From Mangifera indica (lineage: Eukaryota > Streptophyta > Magnoliopsida > Sapindales > Anacardiaceae), in NCBI RefSeq assembly GCF_011075055.1, contig NC_058151.1, positions 7,334,251 through 7,398,250 on the forward strand: a stretch of DNA of 64,000 nt, in the 5' to 3' direction. Positions 63,401-64,000 of this stretch are shown here, piece after piece (position 1 is the stretch's first letter; each line of letters starts with the position of its first letter). The notes beneath the pieces are model-generated. The model ran no database searches and was not told where the DNA came from. It saw only the letters and a list, made by a program, of their open reading frames with translations. Both the position numbers and the translations under genes were made by a program.

Positions 63401-64000
63401 TGACTTCTTGGTCTAACTCAACCTACGAAGGTTGTCACTTTTAGTTTTCTTTTCATGCACAAGCTCATCATTTAAAAGTTATTGTTAGAGACTTCTTTGG
63501 GTGTCTTCAAGCAAAGATCTAGCTTCAATGACCTTCTTAAAAATATGGCCAAAGTTTATTTGATTGAGCTTTTTGAGATCACCTTTAAGTCTTTTGAGTT
63601 TGCACATGAGGTTATGCATAGGGTCACCCTCAAAATCAACCCTTCAAGAGTTTCTCACAATGCCAAGGAATTTGTCATGTTGAGCTTATATGTTGAAGAA
63701 TTTAAAGGGAATTTTCCTCCTAATGTCATTTGTCCCATAATTCCCAATGCATGAAGAATGGTCAAACAATGAAGGGTTAAGAAAAGTAGTCGATGAGTGC
63801 AAGAAGGAATCTTTCCATTTGTCATTAGTGAGGGCCTTATTAAGCTTACACACATCCCTTCTAGGCCACTCACTACCATTACTCCAAGTAAAAAAGCTAC
63901 CCATGTACCTTAGATCATCCAACTCTGCCTCTTTGCAATAATCATTGAGATTATCACAGTTATAGTACTTCCCTCAACTTCTTTTGTTGGTTTCTAACTA
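60490..64000 (-). mobile_element. LINE (L1-type) retrotransposon, 5' end beyond the window
   Basis: The 3' end is at the left: the minus strand finishes with GGTTAATAAAATTTATTTAC, a common plant LINE tail. Reading leftward from 64000 the order is that of plant L1 ORF2. The endonuclease C-terminus is DLRYMGSFFTWSNGSEWPRR (63900-63850). Next is AKVYWLREGDQNTKYFFNCI (63390-63330). Reverse transcriptase blocks are TILVLVPKVSNLSFCKDYLP (62935-62875), FNSSKRLKQMDPFSPYFFVM (62525-62465) and LIDDLMLF (62360-62340; the usual FADD is LIDD). Then NTFVWFGNWHPLGPL follows, and zf-RVT with CVLCDQEREDTDHFIFKC (61190-61130). Frames shift and stops interrupt, so it is dead. The target duplication cannot be checked. 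Confidence 0.85.

Overview
This is a nuclear plant window, most likely a eudicot. Both intact genes have GT-AG introns and encode plant-type proteins: a MALE MEIOCYTE DEATH 1-like PHD-finger protein and the mitochondrial complex I 75 kDa subunit. The rest is AT-rich and crowded with plant transposon families (Mutator-like, Ty1/copia, probable Ty3/gypsy, LINE, foldback). No rRNA, tRNA, CRISPR or bacterial features were seen.

Layout. Positions 1-973 hold the right end of one Mutator-like element (MULE). A second, complete MULE spans 1956-14629, bounded by a perfect 9-bp target duplication (TAAAATAAA). It carries a decayed transposase on + and a decayed Ulp1-like cysteine protease/DUF1985 gene on -, plus several tandem-repeat blocks. 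Its right end is 322 bp upstream of the MMD1-like start codon (14952-17617, three exons). From about 19100 to 32130 lie two head-to-head gypsy-like LTR sequences. The right-hand one is split by a SIRE-like LTR (22706-31730), which is itself split by a complete but mutated copia element (22929-30579). From 32450 to 38165 are copia leftovers on both strands, one interrupted by a 1.09-kb foldback DNA element (36120-37210) with 8-bp target duplications.

The complex I gene NDUFS1 runs 39232-48768 in five exons (739 aa) and looks intact. Its 5.4-kb intron 3 contains a LINE fragment split by a small copia element (43117-46766), whose RNase H segment is inverted and partly duplicated. Just downstream lies another eroded copia element (about 49140-56160). 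A truncated, intron-containing dihydroxy-acid dehydratase pseudogene follows (56466-59385), broken by a 1.2-kb TRIM-like insertion. The window ends inside a minus-strand LINE (60490-64000).

How it fits together. Only the two host genes appear functional, and they are unrelated: one meiotic chromatin factor and one respiratory subunit. Most of the remainder can be read as a layered insertion history, with target-site duplications supporting several of the layers. I found no convincing unknown molecular system. The most informative items are the Ulp1-carrying MULE beside a meiotic gene, the nested insertions, and the internally rearranged copia.
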